A DNA stretch of 64,000 nt from Notolepis coatsorum (GCA_963971535.1 OZ020593.1:36684299-36748298), one strand, 5' to 3'. Positions 34,161 through 46,987 are shown, numbered from the stretch's first letter. The notes: generated by a model not told the origin, from the sequence alone. Numbers and translations are program-made.

Positions 34161-34964
34161 CAGGGGCGTATCTAGACCCAGCACACTACTGGGGCACAGG
34201 GGGGCACAGTAGGATATGAAGCGGGCGCGCATAGCGGTTTTGGACTTTATTTCGGTTTTAGGGTTAGGTTAGGGTTATGTTATTTAATTATTTTATAAAA
34301 GGAGCAAGATAAAATAGAATAAAATAGTGCAATAGTGCAGTGCAATTTTTCAAGTCACTGGGCAGACTGTTCCAAAAGACCGCTGCAGAATATAAAAATG
34401 ACTGGCATAGGCAGATATAGATAGGCTATTACTGTATACATGTCCTAGGCTAGCCTATATCTGGTAAGCACGTTACATGGCTATCGTTATCTAGCAGCTA
34501 ATTCCTCTGGTAACGTTGCGGTTAAGGGATGGGAGATTCTTCAAATTCATGCGTGTCTTGACCGTCTTACAACTCTTACCTCTCTCATTTTTACTCTGCC
34601 ACGCTTTATCTCTGCCCATGGCGAATAACTTTCTGATGTCTGTCCATTGTGATTGTCCTCCTCCATGTCAAATCGTCAAAATTAAAAACAAACGTGGTGC
34701 CTCGATTTACCTGGCTGTGAACTGCGCGGTCAGCTGGTTGGATGTACCATGTATGCTCTGTCATAGGGGGTGTGCAAACCATTCAACTTACAAAAAAAAG
34801 CCTGTTGGAGGATTTCAACAGGATAAATCGAAACAGTGCAAAATATTTCACTATAATATTTCAAAGCAAAGTAAAAAAAATAATAATAATTATGTAATCA
34901 GTAGGGCACAGGCGATCAACAGTAGGGCAAGGGCCCTACTGATAGTGGTCTAAATACGCTGATG
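34161..34964. mobile_element. hAT element, 8-bp duplication CATTCAAT
   Basis: It starts CAGGGGCGTATCTAGACC; its right end in reverse is CATCAGCGTATTTAGACC. CATTCAAT flanks both sides exactly (34153-34160 and 34965-34972). 804 bp. An internal block at 34805-34860 is shared with the nested hAT at 18066. No transposase domain could be recognised in its 145-codon open frame. Confidence 0.85.
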
Positions 34965-34972
34965 CATTCAAT

Positions 34973-35144
34973 CCTCAATCCATTGACCTCTACACTTTAT
35001 GTTAAAGTGGTATGTGGTCCAGCTATGCTGCTTTGATTAAAGGGCATGTTAAAGTGTAACTGATGGGTCCAGATAAATGTAAAAATCTAAAGTAAAAAGT
35101 ACAATATTTCCCTTTGAAATGTAGTGGAGTAAAAGTATATATCG
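34973..35144. other. Relic of the CAGGGGTGTAAAAAGTA hAT family
   Basis: AAAGTAAAAAGTACAATATT and GAAATGTAGTGGAGTAAAAG resemble internal sequence of the element at 13848. Ends are not visible. Confidence 0.4.
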
Positions 35145-35345
35145 GGGGCGACAGTGGCTCAGGAGGTAGAGCAGTCGTCTGGCAATCCGGAGGTTCCCGG
35201 TTAGATTCCCGCTCCTCCTGGGCAGCGTGTCGATGTGTCCTTGAGCAACCTTTCCTAACCCCGACTTCTGGTGAGGCACTGAATCAGCATGACCCGACTG
35301 AATCTCTCACACTCTTGTGTGCATGAGAGGCTCAAGGAAAAGCTG
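35145..35345 (+). mobile_element. tRNA-derived SINE (second family)
   Basis: The head GGCGACAGTGGCTCAGGAGG plus TAGAGCAGTCGTCTGG resembles a tRNA 5' half, and the B-box-like GGTTAGATTCC follows. The body has TGTCGATGTGTCCTTGAGCA. A truncated copy lies at 36188 and a minus-strand copy at 48178. Confidence 0.7.
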
Positions 35346-36187
35346 AGAGAGAGCCTAAGAATAAAACACAGGCTGATATTAGAGGAAAGCTCGTCTCCCC
35401 GCAATGATATAAGCCGTCTCTTTGATTACAGCAACGTCTGACGGCTAATTATAGTCATCCGCTGTCTACATTTGGATGTTGTTGTCCTATCCGGTTACCA
35501 CAAGGCTGAGGCCACAAGCTAAAAATCTACACCAGTCTATGATATATGACGTTAGTCTCCCCCGCATCGGTGGCTTTCTGAAACGCCTCTGTCTCTAGAC
35601 GCATACGGTGGGGATGGAGGATCCGTGTAGACGGAGGGTGGCGTGAGTCTCTCACTGTGAGCGTCATGTGAAACATGCCGAGGGTGTGTTAACGGCAGTG
35701 GTCTGAGTAAAGCTCCAATAAAACACCAAGCATTACGAACGCTCCGAGTCTGAGTGACAGAATGGAAATTTATGAGCAGTGTGGAAAATGCACAGCTCCC
35801 TGCGTGTCCCTGCATGGAGTTCTGGCAAGTCCTTGATTCATTGATGAATCAGCGTTTCCTTCATCTGATTTCCGCAACTGATTACTTTATTCTTTTGCTG
35901 CTATAGCCTTTCGTGCTGGAAAAACCACAGCAGTTTCAAAATCAAATACCAGCTAATAATATTCAATAACTGCAAAGCCAAAGGAACAAGATTTGATATC
36001 AAATACGGCTCAAGTTGCAGAGAGGGCCCAAATACAGATCACTCTCTTTCTGCTGACATCATAAATGCTCCTATCTTCTCCAATTATCTCTCCCCTCTGC
36101 CATTGTCAGTCAGGTACCATTACCTCTAAAATGGCTGAAAGGGATTGTCCTAAAAGAAGTCAAGAGTTTGCTTTATCTCCACTGGGT
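35346..36187. other. No gene recognised
   Basis: Unique-looking sequence; no coding, RNA or repeat signal I can support. Confidence 0.5.
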
Positions 36188-36270
36188 ATAAGCGGCAGTG
36201 GCTCTGGAGACAAAGCAGTCGTCTGGTATCCTGAAGGTTCCCGGTTTGATCAACCTACAGTAGAGACACT
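36188..36270 (+). mobile_element. SINE head fragment (second family)
   Basis: GCGGCAGTGGCTCTGGAGAC, then AAAGCAGTCGTCTGG and GGTTCCCGGTTTGATC match the head of the SINE at 35145. The body is missing. Confidence 0.6.
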
Positions 36271-36341
36271 TATGGAATTCAGGAATAGGTCCTATCTAAC
36301 AGCAAATATCTTCTCAGAAGATATCAAATGGGGATCTGCAG

Positions 36342-36609
36342 CCTAATGTGTATCAATGTGGGGATCCTAATGTGTATCAATGTGGGGGTCCTAATGTGTA
36401 TCAATGTGGGGATCCTAATGTGTATCAATGTGGGGGTCCTAATGTGTATCAATGTGGGGGTCCTAATGTGTATCAGTGTAGGGGTCCTAATGTGTATCAA
36501 TGTAGGGGTCCTAATGTGTATCAATGTAGGGGTCCTAATGTGTATCAATGTAGGGGTCCTACTGTGTATCAATGTGGGGGTCCTAATGTGTATCAATGTG
36601 GGGATCCTT
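36342..36609. repeat. 24-bp minisatellite, about 11 copies
   Basis: The unit is CCTAATGTGTATCAATGTGG plus GGGT/GGAT or AGGGGT variants. Being a multiple of three, it gives long frames on both strands; these are artefacts. Confidence 0.95.
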
Positions 36610-38879
36610 GACATGAAGGTTGAGAACCACTGCCCCAGTTTACTTTCTTCACCAACGGCTGTCATTTGATTGACAGCTCCAGTCAAATCAATCAATTGAT
36701 TTTGTACTTTTTTAAAGGAAGATATAGACCACTGCTTAAATTACATGGTTATTACATCTTCTCATTTATATGGCCTGAAATCAAGGGATTTTTCTAATTA
36801 GTCATAGGAATTAGTAATCCATATCTTAATGATGCTGTAGTATGCCCTAACCCTATACACAGCAAATAAGAATAAGGTCATTTTCCAAATAAGGTCATTT
36901 TCAAGCTTGAACCTCCAGTGGCCCCATTATAGTCCCAGTCCTTCCTGTTTTGCAACCCATTGTTTTGTCTGCCTCAGCATTCTGTTTATGGACGTACGTT
37001 AGACACATTAGTCTGACTAAAACCCAACCTTACATCATCTTATCTGAGGCTCCTTCCGCTGGCCTCACAGCTAGACGGGCATCGGGAGAGAGAAGGGACC
37101 GAACGGAACACCCCTCGGTTTCCATTAAAACCCCAGGAGTCAGTATTTCACGCTGCGGTCAGGTCGTTGCTCCAAGATGAAACAGCGCCATGTTGCTCTC
37201 TTGGCAGTAAAACATCCTATGACCTCAGAATTCCCAACGAGTAGCCTTGCTAAGAGGCCTCCGGGTCATTGTCTTTGACTTCCCAACAGTACGTTAAACA
37301 CCCAAGTATATTAAGAGGGAGCATGTTTTGTTTTCATAGTGCTAGAGCCAAAAAAACACCAAGGAGCTGAGTGGCTTTATAGTCGTCATGGAGACGAGAA
37401 ATACACTCCACAGTCAAAGAGAGCAATAGTACGTATTCGGATGAGTAACAGAGTATTGTATGACCAGTGTCAGTGCTAGGCTCTGCCCAGGAATTTTATC
37501 AGTTGCGGTTTTTGGAATGGATGTTCTCTACACCCTTTCTCAGCTCCAGCAAACACTGGAAAAGTGTGTCCTCCATGCGTGTTTCCTGTGTCATTCTGTG
37601 TAATTTGAGATTCAGGAATGTTTTAAAGAGCCATTTCGGAGTATCACAATAGAAAGTCTGGCCTAGAGTGAACAAGAACTCTTCATTTACCCAAACGGAT
37701 AATGGAAGGTTAATCAACAGAACAATGTTCAACTGTCAACTTGCATTGTTTTGAACGAGCACAAATTTTTTCTCTGCAACCAGGTGGGTATGTTTTTTGC
37801 AGTATGAGTTCCTCATTTATCATATGATAGAAATGGTTCCAGCATTCAGCATTAATGCTTTTAATATGAGTTCAGTGTCAGAAAGTTGAATCAAGGTCAT
37901 CCTCTCTCCCCCTCTCTTTCTCTCTCACACACTCTCTATCTTTGTGTCAGTCACCAGAGCCTTCTGTTACCATCCAGACTATATTCCAGATCTCATTCGT
38001 CCAAATGGCAGTCTAAAAATACCCCCTTTCAGGTGAAAGATAAAAATGAAACTAAATACATAAATCTCTTTCCAACAAAAAAAAGAAAGATAATAAAAAG
38101 CTATCTGAAGAGCACAGCCAGTGATTTACAGCACAGTTGAAAGGCATGCTCAGAAGAACATTTTCCTGGGAGGATGAAGAGTGTGACTGTCAGTATTCCT
38201 ACTCCTCCTCCTCTATTTCTTTCCACACCTCCTCCTCTGGTGGGCTTCACAGATCACATTTGTGAGACGGGTGTGTGTTCTGCCACAGGGGAACAAAACT
38301 GGAAAACAAAGTGAGTAAGTGGCAGGTAGGGAGTACGTCTCTATGTGAGCAACACCGTTTCCTTTGGTTCAAAAGTATTAAATTATGCATGAACCGAGTG
38401 CAACATACAGGGAGATGGCTGACCGTAGCATGGTTTGTATTTCAGCGTGATATAATTAGCATGGTTGCAAAACCACCAATTTCCTGTGAATGGCTGTTTT
38501 TTTTTTAATATGAGACCCGAGACTTGCAGAGATGGTTCATCGTTTGGTCCATCTTAATTTTTGCCTTTTTTTTGCCTACCCCATCCCTCAGGGGGTTATG
38601 CAAGACAACATTCTGGGGGAGGTCACAATTAGAGTGGGGGACATGGGGGTCCTTCCACAATAATCTTTTTAATAAAATAATTACACAATTCTCTTGCACT
38701 TTGAATGACATATATACAGTATATTCAAAGGCGATGGGGGGATTTTTTTAAAACTGAACTAAATCTGTTTTTGTAGATCAGGAATCTCCCACTTAGTAAA
38801 TACTGTATATTTATTTAGATCTATCGCATAATTGGAAGAATACGTTTGACTCATAATATTAAATGATTATAAGAAACAA
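36610..38879. other. About 2.3 kb without a recognised feature
   Basis: The longest apparently unique stretch of the window. Codon-like open frames are short and do not resemble known proteins. No splice-flanked exon could be supported. CT-rich sequence lies at about 37900-37935. Confidence 0.45.
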
Positions 38880-39143
38880 TAGTTTATACACACCCTCAAG
38901 ACCCCTCCACTCTACATCGTCTGGCCGCCTCAGACCCACTCCTATCCGAGCTCCGGGAGGGTCATCAAAGAGAAGCCGCATATTCTCGGTCCTCGCTCCA
39001 CAATAGTTGAACGAACTTCCCACCACAGTTAGGACATTCGAAACCCGACCAATCTTTTGCCGTTGACTAAAGGCACACTTCTTCAATCAATATAAAAATA
39101 AATAAATAATAAATACTAACCTGCTAAATGACTAAATGTATTT
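38880..39143 (+). pseudogene. L2-type LINE C-terminus and 3' tail fragment
   Basis: It matches the C-terminal 70 codons and tail of the LINE at 27537, in plus orientation: GACCCACTCCTATCCGAGCT, GGAGGGTCATCAAAGAGAAG, then TGACTAAAGGCACACTTCTT and CTAAATGACTAAATGTA. Stops and substitutions break the frame. Confidence 0.75.
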
Positions 39144-39315
39144 ATTTTTTTGAAAAATCCAGATATATCTCTCTCACACATTATCGCTCTCACCCGCAGG
39201 TGTGGAAGCAGTGAAACTCCACAAGCTTTGTCACATATGATTAGAATGTGGCAGATTTTGAAACTGGAAACTTTCACAGCCTTAAAAAAGATAATGGACT
39301 TTTGTTCAGTGATTT

Positions 39316-39498
39316 CATCAGGTCGCCACCTCTAAGAGCATTAAGATGGATATGATCAGGTCGCCACCTCTAAGAGCATTAAGATGGATTTGATCAGGTC
39401 GCCACCTCTAAGAACATTAAGATTGATTTGATCAGGTTGCCACCTCTAAGAGCATTAAGATGGATTTGATCAGGTCGCCACCTCTAATAGTATTTATC
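39316..39498. repeat. 38-bp minisatellite, about 4.7 copies, left of the LINE
   Basis: Units start at 39316, 39354, 39392, 39430 and 39468 (GATCAGGTCGCCACCTCTAA then GAGCATTAAGATGGATTT). The last one is cut short at TATTTATC, where the LINE begins. Further units appear right after the LINE (47403). Confidence 0.92.
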
Positions 39499-39649
39499 GG
39501 GCTTCCGGTTTCGGGTCGAGGATGGGGTAGACGTCTCTGTGCCACGATGTGACTCCTGAACTTAAATTTTTATGCCAAAAAGCCTCTTTTTATTATTTCA
39601 AGTTCATTAAACCACTAATATACTTTACCTTTATTTCTACCTATCTTAT

Positions 39650-40481
39650 TTGGCTATAAAAAGCATGATGACTACGCAAATTCTAAGGAACGAGACCAAA
39701 AAAGATGACGGCCCTGTGGACGAGGCGACCATGGCTAGGCTAATTGAAGAGCTCAAGCTAGCTTTCACCGTCGAATTCAGAACGTTCGCCGCCTCGCTCG
39801 AATCCAGACTTGAAGGCATCCAGATGGCGGTTGCTGACCATACTCAACGTCTGGCCTCCGTGGAAGACGGCCTGAATACATGGTCTGGTATGATGGAGGA
39901 GCTAGAGGTCAAGATGAAATCATCGGCAAGCTAAAGTCCAAATTAACCGACGTCGAGTCGCATAGCCGTCGGTCCAACATACGCATACTGGGCCTAGATG
40001 AATCCTTGCATAGCGACCGGCCCATTGTCTTTTTCGCAGAAATCCTGGTGGAAATCCTGGGGAAAGATGTCCTCGCCACGCCGCCTGAGCTCGACTGATG
40101 CCATAGGGCGCTTACTTCCAAACCAGCACCCGGCTCCAGGCCTAGATCAGTGATCCCCCGTTTACACTAAAAGAGACGATCATCCTGGAGGCTCGTAAGA
40201 GGAGAGGGAAGCTGACATATAAAGGGAAGCCAATTCTAATCTTCGAAGACTACTGCCCTGAAGTAGTAGAACAGCGCTCGCGCTACCGAGACGTCATGGG
40301 GCCCCTGTATCAGCAGGGATTCAAACCATCGCTCCAGTTCCCTGTGATACTCGTCATCAGAACCGAGGACAGCATGAGGAAACATCTACCATCACCCAAG
40401 GACGCTGTGGACTTCCTGAAGACCCGGATCAAAGAGGCTCCGACACCGGCTCCACCAGATCGAGATGCGGTAGTAGCTTGA
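39650..40481 (+). pseudogene. L1-type ORF1 pseudogene
   Basis: The N-terminal frame gives a probable coiled coil (LIEELKLAFTVEFRTFAASL, then SVEDGLNTWSGMMEELE). A frameshift near 39930 leads into KLKSKLTDVESHSRRSNIRI, the junction of coiled coil and RNA-recognition domain in L1 ORF1 proteins. A third frame (40296-40481) holds FKPSLQFPVILVIRT and LPSPKDAVDFLKTRI. L1 ORF1p binds the LINE RNA; this copy is broken by at least two frameshifts. Confidence 0.7.
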
Positions 40482-41430
40482 TTTTGGGCCATTAGCATGC
40501 CGCTATGGCTAACACACCAAGCGGTGTAGCACCTAATATTTCCTCGCACATGTAAATATGGATGAATACGTGACGTTAGGTGTCGCCTGGAAGTATATCT
40601 TTTTTCGACATTTGACATAAGAGGTGGAGAGGGTCAGTTCTGTTCTATATGACTATTGTATTGTTGCATGTTCATAGCACCTGCCATGGGCTGGGGTGCT
40701 AAGTGCCAGCTTTCCGTTTAAAAAGAAATGCAACCTATGTAAATTTTTTCTCCACAATTTGTGTTTAGGATATTTTTACCACGCTTATAACATTTACGCG
40801 TGACACCAACGTCCCGCCACGTCTTGGCTCATTGCCACCGTGATGTGTTTTTTTTTGTTTGTGTGCACATTTGGCGAGCTGTGGTGTCGTGACTGCATCA
40901 GCCAAGCCCTGTCAGCTACATATTGCTAGCCACCTGCATAGCACATGGCCAGGTGCGTCACTACCTGCTGTCGACAAACGGGCTCGCTGGGATGGCCCCC
41001 TGCACAGCACCCTCCTCTGGCGTGGCGGTCTAATTGAACTAGGTGAAACCAGCAAGTCACTATATTACCTCTACTCTGAGCGAACCATGGGAGGTAACAG
41101 ACCTATGGACAAAGTATCGCCCCCCGCGGTCTGGTGGATGTAGTACCTGTTCTGATGCAACATACATGAAAGATACTTAACCCCCCCCCTCTTATTATTG
41201 TTCCTGTTCTGGGCTTCTTTTGTTAACCTTGCCAATCTCTTATATGGTTTAACCCTTGTGCCTTGTTAAGTAACTGACAGAGTTGTCACCTTAGTGCATG
41301 AAAAGATTGCATCACATTCAAGGTCATAAAAAACGTAATTTGTAATATTTCGTTCGAATTCTTTTTTTATGAATACCACTAGGAACCTAACTCAACATAT
41401 CTATAAAAAATTTCAAATATTTCCGTTTGT

Positions 41431-41675
41431 AGGGTTATGGTTAGGGTTAGGGTTAGGGTTATGGTTATGGTTATGGTTATGGTTAGGGTTGGGGTTAGGG
41501 TTAGGGTTAGGGTTGGGGTTAGGGTTACGGTTAGGGTTGGGTTGGGGTTAGGGTTAGGTTAGGGGACTGTTGAGCAAGTGTTGGGGTGGGCACGGGCACA
41601 GGGATGAGATTTTACCTTCTCCTAATCTTTCTGTCTGGGTAACCCTAACCCTTGGCTAACCCTAACCCTAACCAT
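41431..41675. repeat. Telomere-like TTAGGG block followed by CCCTAA block
   Basis: 41431-41575 holds about 23 TTAGGG-type units with TTATGG, TTACGG and TTGGGG variants. After 65 bp, 41641-41675 has CCCTAACCCTTGGCTAACC-type units in the opposite orientation. It lies between ORF1 and ORF2 of the LINE. Confidence 0.85.
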
Positions 41676-42199
41676 AATGGCAATAAATAAACCACTATGG
41701 ACGGTTTGAAAGCTAATATTGTTAACTTTTGTGTTAGAGGGTTTCAAAATCTAATCTTTTCAAATTCTGTGAATATATGGAAAATAAGCAAACGGACACA
41801 ATTTCATGACATAATAATCAACACAGCCATCGTTGTACACAGAAACACAAAAAAATATAGGCAAAAAACACAAAATAGTCGCTAAGGGGGCAGAAGAGTT
41901 AATTAGATAATTTGTTTTCGTTTACTCTACATTTTGAGGCACTTTTTTGTATTGGCAGACATCCACTGAGAGAGTGTTCTACTTATGGTAGGTTTGAGGG
42001 TTGTGGAATTGTTGGTAAGTCCCTGTGATGTTGGGGAAAAGCCCACCGGTTCCACATTTCTATATGTTTTTAATGTTATTAATGTTTGTTTTATGTATGG
42101 CTCAAGACACATGTGCTTACTGTTTAAAATAAGCAAATTTGATGTTCCCATAGGCCTTTCTAGGTCTGCCCTGTCTACCCTAATATTCTATGGCTATGG

Positions 42200-45100
42200 T
42201 TAATTCTGAAAGCTTTAAGCTCTGATCCTGGAATGTTCGAGGTCTCCAGAAGCTAGCAAAGAGGAAGGCGATTTTATCCTTTTTAAAGAAGGAGAATGTT
42301 TCTATTGCTTTTTTACAAGAAACCCATATGGGGCCCAATGACACTGCTAAACTCAAAATAATTGGGTGGGGCAGTTCGCCACAAACTACTCTACATTCAG
42401 TAGGGGGGTGGCCATATTGATTAATACAAATCTTGCCTTCAAACCCATTACTTCCTCTATAGATAGCCAAGGCCACTATGTGATTATCAAAGGGGTTCTT
42501 AACACATCATGCGCCAAAACTTGTTTACTCGTTATTGCCCGCCAATCTAATAACGCCAAACACTTGAGTGCATTTGATCGCTTTCGAGATACAAAAATCA
42601 ATATGCATTCGGCGTTTATTGCGTCATACAAACGGAAAATGGATCTAGCAGATCGAAATCAAATAATTGGATTTTTTTTCTCCAGACTCATCGGCCACAG
42701 GTAAGAGGAATCTAACGTTAATTCCAGCTCGATTGTCCATTTATTTCATTGCAATCCATCCGATCAACATATGATGTCGTACTAAGGAAAGCCGTTACTG
42801 ACAATCAAGGAATCATAAACGACCCCCCCCCCCCCCCCTTTCCTTCACGCATGATGGAGCATAATGTATACCGAGCATATGCATTTGAATTTTTTAATAT
42901 AGCGTGTATAGGAACGAAACGCCAATCGATTATGTATAATATGCGTCTGGGCCTATAACTTGCGTTCTATGAATTACTGCTATACACTCCAAAAACACTT
43001 ATATTCACGACGGTACTAACACGACAATGTATGAATGGAAAAATATAACGTTCCCACATCCGGAACGATAGCTACCCGATGTTGAATGGGCCATAGTAAT
43101 GTCGATATAGCTATAATATTTAAAAAGTTATAGCCCTGCAAAGAAGGTGAGCGACTCCATAGGCTTACAGCACTGGCAGAGAGTGGTATAAGATGGGCAA
43201 ACTGCGTGGCACAGAATGTGTTAAGGGTAAAGAAATTACATGCATGAATGTATACTGTCCCCCAGGCTACTCCCCTGACTTTCTATCTAAAGTATTTACT
43301 GAATTTGCCGGCTTGGCATCTGAAAATGCCTTTGTGGGTGGAGACTTCAACTGCCACCTTATACCATCTCTCGACAAACTACCACCCAGTTCGCCCCCCC
43401 CCCCCCTCGAGGCGAGCAAAGATGCTCTCCTCCTTATGTACAGATATCGGATTCTCGGATGTCTGGAGAACCTTCTGTCCCTCCGAATTGAAGTTCTCTC
43501 TTTTTAGCGGCCCACATAAGAGCTACAGTAGAATAGACAATTTTTGTATCCCTTCCTCTAAGCTGTTTTTGGTCTCGTCCTGCACTATCGGTGGTATTGT
43601 CTTATCTGATCACACTCCTATATATCTGGTCTATTCCCTGTCAGAAGAGAGAGCACTATCGAGACGCTGGCGGCTCAACCCATCCCTCCTTAGGGATGAT
43701 AGGTTCATCTCCTATTTTGACTCATCATTTAAAATCTTCTACTCAATTAATTCACATTCTATGATAACCCATCGTTACTCTGGGAAACATCTAAGGTATT
43801 TTCTTGCGGACTGATTATGTCTTATGTAGCATCCAAGAGGCAAGAAAAATTAACAGTGCAAATTCCTTGAATCCAAACTGGCCGACCTTGAAAGAATGTT
43901 TCGAACCCTACCCCAACTCTGCTTATAGAGCTGACAGTCACAAGAACTGCATTAAATACTCTTCTGATCCAAAACTCTGAATATTCTCTTAATTTTGCCA
44001 GGCAGAGAATGTATGAACACGTAGATAAACCCAGCAGATGTCTAGCCAACCTGGCAAAGAAGAGCTTCAATTTCGGACTCAAATGGAGTCAGGTCCTTTG
44101 ATACCAAAACTATTAACAAAGAGTTTACCTCTTTTTACGACCCAACTTTATAAAACGGAACAACCTGATGGTGCTCTCTCTGACATGCACTCTTTTTTTG
44201 AGAATCTGCGCTTTCCCAAGGTGTCAGATGCTCAGAACTTGCTCCTAAACGCCCTAATCACAAAGGAGGAGGCCCTGGGTGCCCTGAAGGGTATGCCATC
44301 CGGTAATCACTCCTCTGAGGTCGGAATATTACCCCAGTCCCCAGGAATATTTTTAACCCTTGCAGAATTTGGCCTAGGAAGCACCTTTATCGACTGGGTC
44401 AGGGTTCTTTACAACTCACGGATGGCTGCGGTCTTGACTAACAGACTTAGGTCTAGCAACTTTCCTCTTCAATGGGGGAACCACCAGGGGGACCCTCTTA
44501 GCCCTTTACTTTTTGACATAGCCATAGAACCACTTGCTCAGCCTATAAGACAGTCGGCCATGATCTCAGGCATCAGGGTCGGTGAAAGGGAGCACAAAAT
44601 GACTCTTTACGCAGACGACATACTAATCTTCATATCCAAACCTATTCTATTCCCTGTCTAACCCGGATGATTTCCACATTTGGAACCTTCTTGCGGTACA
44701 AAATTTACTTCACCAAATCCGAAGCAATGCCACTTGGGACGCTGAAATCCATTCCGATCCTGCCCGAACCCTTCCCATTTCGCTGGCCACCCTCCGGTTT
44801 TGTATACCTGGGAGTGTTTATAACACCCACTTTTGATCAACTATTCAAGGCCAACTTCCCCCCTCTCTTAGATACTATAAGGGCAGACTTAATTAGATGG
44901 GCCCCCTTACCAATATCCTGGCTGGGTAGGATAGCTCTATAAGATGAGACTGTTATATCCTCTTCAAATGATCCCGGTGCTGTTAACAAATAAGGTTATC
45001 AAGGTCCTAGAAGGCTGGCTAGGCTCGGCCATCTGGAATGGGAAGAAACCATGTCTGTAAATGGCCAAATTACAGATGGATGGCGTTGATGGGGGTCTGG

Positions 45101-46265
45101 ACCTGCCTAATATAAGACATTACCAACTAGCAGCACACCTTAGGGTGCTTGTTGGCTGGCTTAAACTAGACCCACTCTCAATCTGGCTAGACATTGAATC
45201 TTCACAATCTAAATCCCCCTAAATCCCCCCTACTATTTATCAGAGCCTTTAAGTCTGTTATGAAACAATGCTCCAACCCCATCACGCTATGCTCAATCAA
45301 GGCCTGGAGGTCCGTCCGTAAGGTGGAGGACCGATCGTAGGCAACCCTGACTTTAAGCCAGGCCATATTGGCGGTGGCTTCAGGATCTGGCATACGCAGG
45401 GCATAAGCAATTTTGGTGATTTATTTGATGGTCAGACCTTGATGTCCTTTTTACAGCTACAGCAGCGTTATGGCTTACTGAAAACGGAATTTTTCAAATA
45501 TCTACAAATTAGACAGTTTATCACTAAGGACACCTCACTGTTAACCAATAGCTCCACCTCACAGGTAGAGAAAGCCCTCTCCTTACAGCTCTCCAAAAGA
45601 CAAATCTCTATTTTCTATAGTACGCTAAATCTCAATTCATCCTTATCCTCCATTGTCACCAAACAGTCTTGGGAGAAAGATTTAGACACAGAGATCACGG
45701 ACGAGGACTGGCAGGAAACGTGGACCTATGCAAACAAAATCTCGGTTTGCAACCGCACCAAATCTATTCAAGTTAGAATCTTACACCGCATTCATATAAC
45801 TCCTGCCCTCAAAAGTAAAATGGATCCCAATGCGTCCCCACTCTACTTTGCAAGATAGAGATTGGAAACCACATTCACTGCTTTTGGTCCTGTGTAAAAC
45901 TCCAGAGCTATTGGTTCAACATTGTGGACTCTCTGATATATTCCAGATCCCCATTGAAATGGATCGCCTATGCCTTTTACTCTGTCTCCCAGATGTTCAT
46001 ATTGCTAATTTCAAACATAGGAGATTGTTCAACTTGTTGACGTTTGCTGCCAGAAAAAAACATCCTTTTATTCTGGATCAAGGATGAGGTTCCATCAAAG
46101 AGATCATGGCACAATATTATTATGGACTGTATTCCTTGTGAGTACATCACATGCATGTTACACTCTAAATTAGACACTTTTTATGAAATATGGGACCCGT
46201 ATCTATCTCGTATTGGACCTGCGCTATCCGCCACTGTACTTGGTGAGTTTCCCCATTACTCTTAG
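42200..46265 (+). pseudogene. L1/Tx1-type ORF2 (endonuclease-RT) pseudogene
   Basis: Endonuclease: WNVRGLQKLAKRKAI and IAFLQETHMG (42215-42330), RGVAILI (42405), then after the TTAA insertion MNVYCPPGYSPDF and VGGDFNCHL (43242-43370), and SDHTPIYLVYSL at about 43605. RT: ALGALKGMPSGN (44275), FIDWVRVLYNS, GNHQGDPLSPLLFDIA (44475) and LYADDILIF (44605). The C-terminus ends YEIWDPYLSRIGPAL (46185). Frames change at a C run near 43397, and around 43814, 44660, 44942 and 45858. The usual GTRQGDPLSP reads GNHQGDPLSP. A part of the RT between motifs is missing after GMPSGN. The YADD box survives, but the element is dead. Confidence 0.8.
42503..43220. mobile_element. TTAA-flanked element inserted in the LINE endonuclease
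   Basis: TTAA at 42499-42502 and 43221-43224 flanks termini CACATCATGCGCC and, in reverse, CACATTCTGTGCC. Removing it joins the endonuclease frame (GVLN to GKEITCMNVY). The TTAA duplication suggests a piggyBac-type MITE. Confidence 0.75.
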
Positions 46266-46365
46266 CCTCCTAGAGGGCACTAATGCCTTGTATGTCGGTG
46301 CTTTGTGTCATTGCAGAGGGTGTCATAATGTATATAAAAGTACATGCCTGTTTGTGCACGCACAT

Positions 46366-46400
46366 CCACACACACACACACACACACACACAACACACAC
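46366..46400. repeat. Short (CA)n tract
   Basis: CA repeats with one break, in the LINE 3' UTR, continuing as imperfect ACACAT sequence to 46447. Confidence 0.9.
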
Positions 46401-46447
46401 ATACAAAACACACATGCACTCACACACATATAAAACATGCACACATA

Positions 46448-46926
46448 GGGCGGCTAGGTGGTGTAGTGGGCAAGGCACTCGCCACCAACGCGGGAGACGC
46501 TGGGTTCGAGCCCAGCTCTCGGCGTTGCTACCAGCTTGGCTGGTCGTTCATACTAACACAATTGGGAGTGTTAGGGGTGGGAAAGCTGGTGGGTGGGTCC
46601 TGGTCGTTGTAAACAGCGACTCCTACAGTTCGGTCGGGGCGCTTGCTCAGCGAGGAAAGGATCTAAGGGGGGTAGTGTGATCCTTCCACACGTTACACCC
46701 TCTCAGTGAGAGTCCGCGCTGCCAGGTGAAAAGAAGCGGTTGATTGGCTACACATGTGTCGGAGGAAGCATGGGATAGCCTCTCCACTCTCCCAGACCGA
46801 CTGTAGGGGGTAGAGTGCGCAACGACCAAGAAGGGGATTGGGAATTGGCATAACAACTAACATTGGGATGGGAGAAAAATTGAGGAAAAAGGAGGGGGGA
46901 AAAGATAAAAGAATTAAAATAAAAAA
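46448..46926 (+). mobile_element. tRNA-derived long SINE, copy 2
   Basis: Flanked by the perfect 13-base duplication ACATGCACACATA (46435-46447 and 46927-46939). The A-box-like GGTGGTGTAGTGGGC and B box GGTTCGAGCCC are well preserved. The body contains GTCCGCGCTGCCAGGTGAAA and the tail is A-rich. Best-preserved promoter of the three copies. Confidence 0.9.
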
Positions 46927-46985
46927 ACATGCACACATAAAACATACATGCATACTAAACACACACACATAAAACACACACTCAT

Positions 46986-46987
<2 letters not shown>

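Noticed and set aside
34516-34953. 145-codon frame in the hAT element at 34161
   Set aside because: No BED finger, DDE or dimerisation motif visible; it ends in low-complexity Asn/Lys sequence shared with another non-coding hAT.
36324-36695. Repeated-motif proteins on both strands
   Set aside because: Produced by the 24-bp minisatellite, whose length is a multiple of three; no start context or conservation argues for a gene.
36610-38879. Possible host exons in the longest unique stretch
   Set aside because: Open frames are short, no splice-bounded conserved peptide is recognisable, and I have no homology evidence.
41431-41675. True chromosome end or confirmed chromosome fusion
   Set aside because: The block is short, variant-rich and inside a LINE; the sequence alone cannot support a fusion.
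46448-46560. tRNA gene suggested by A and B boxes (also at 35145 and 56604)
   Set aside because: No cloverleaf could be drawn, and each is followed by a SINE body, A-rich tail and target duplication.
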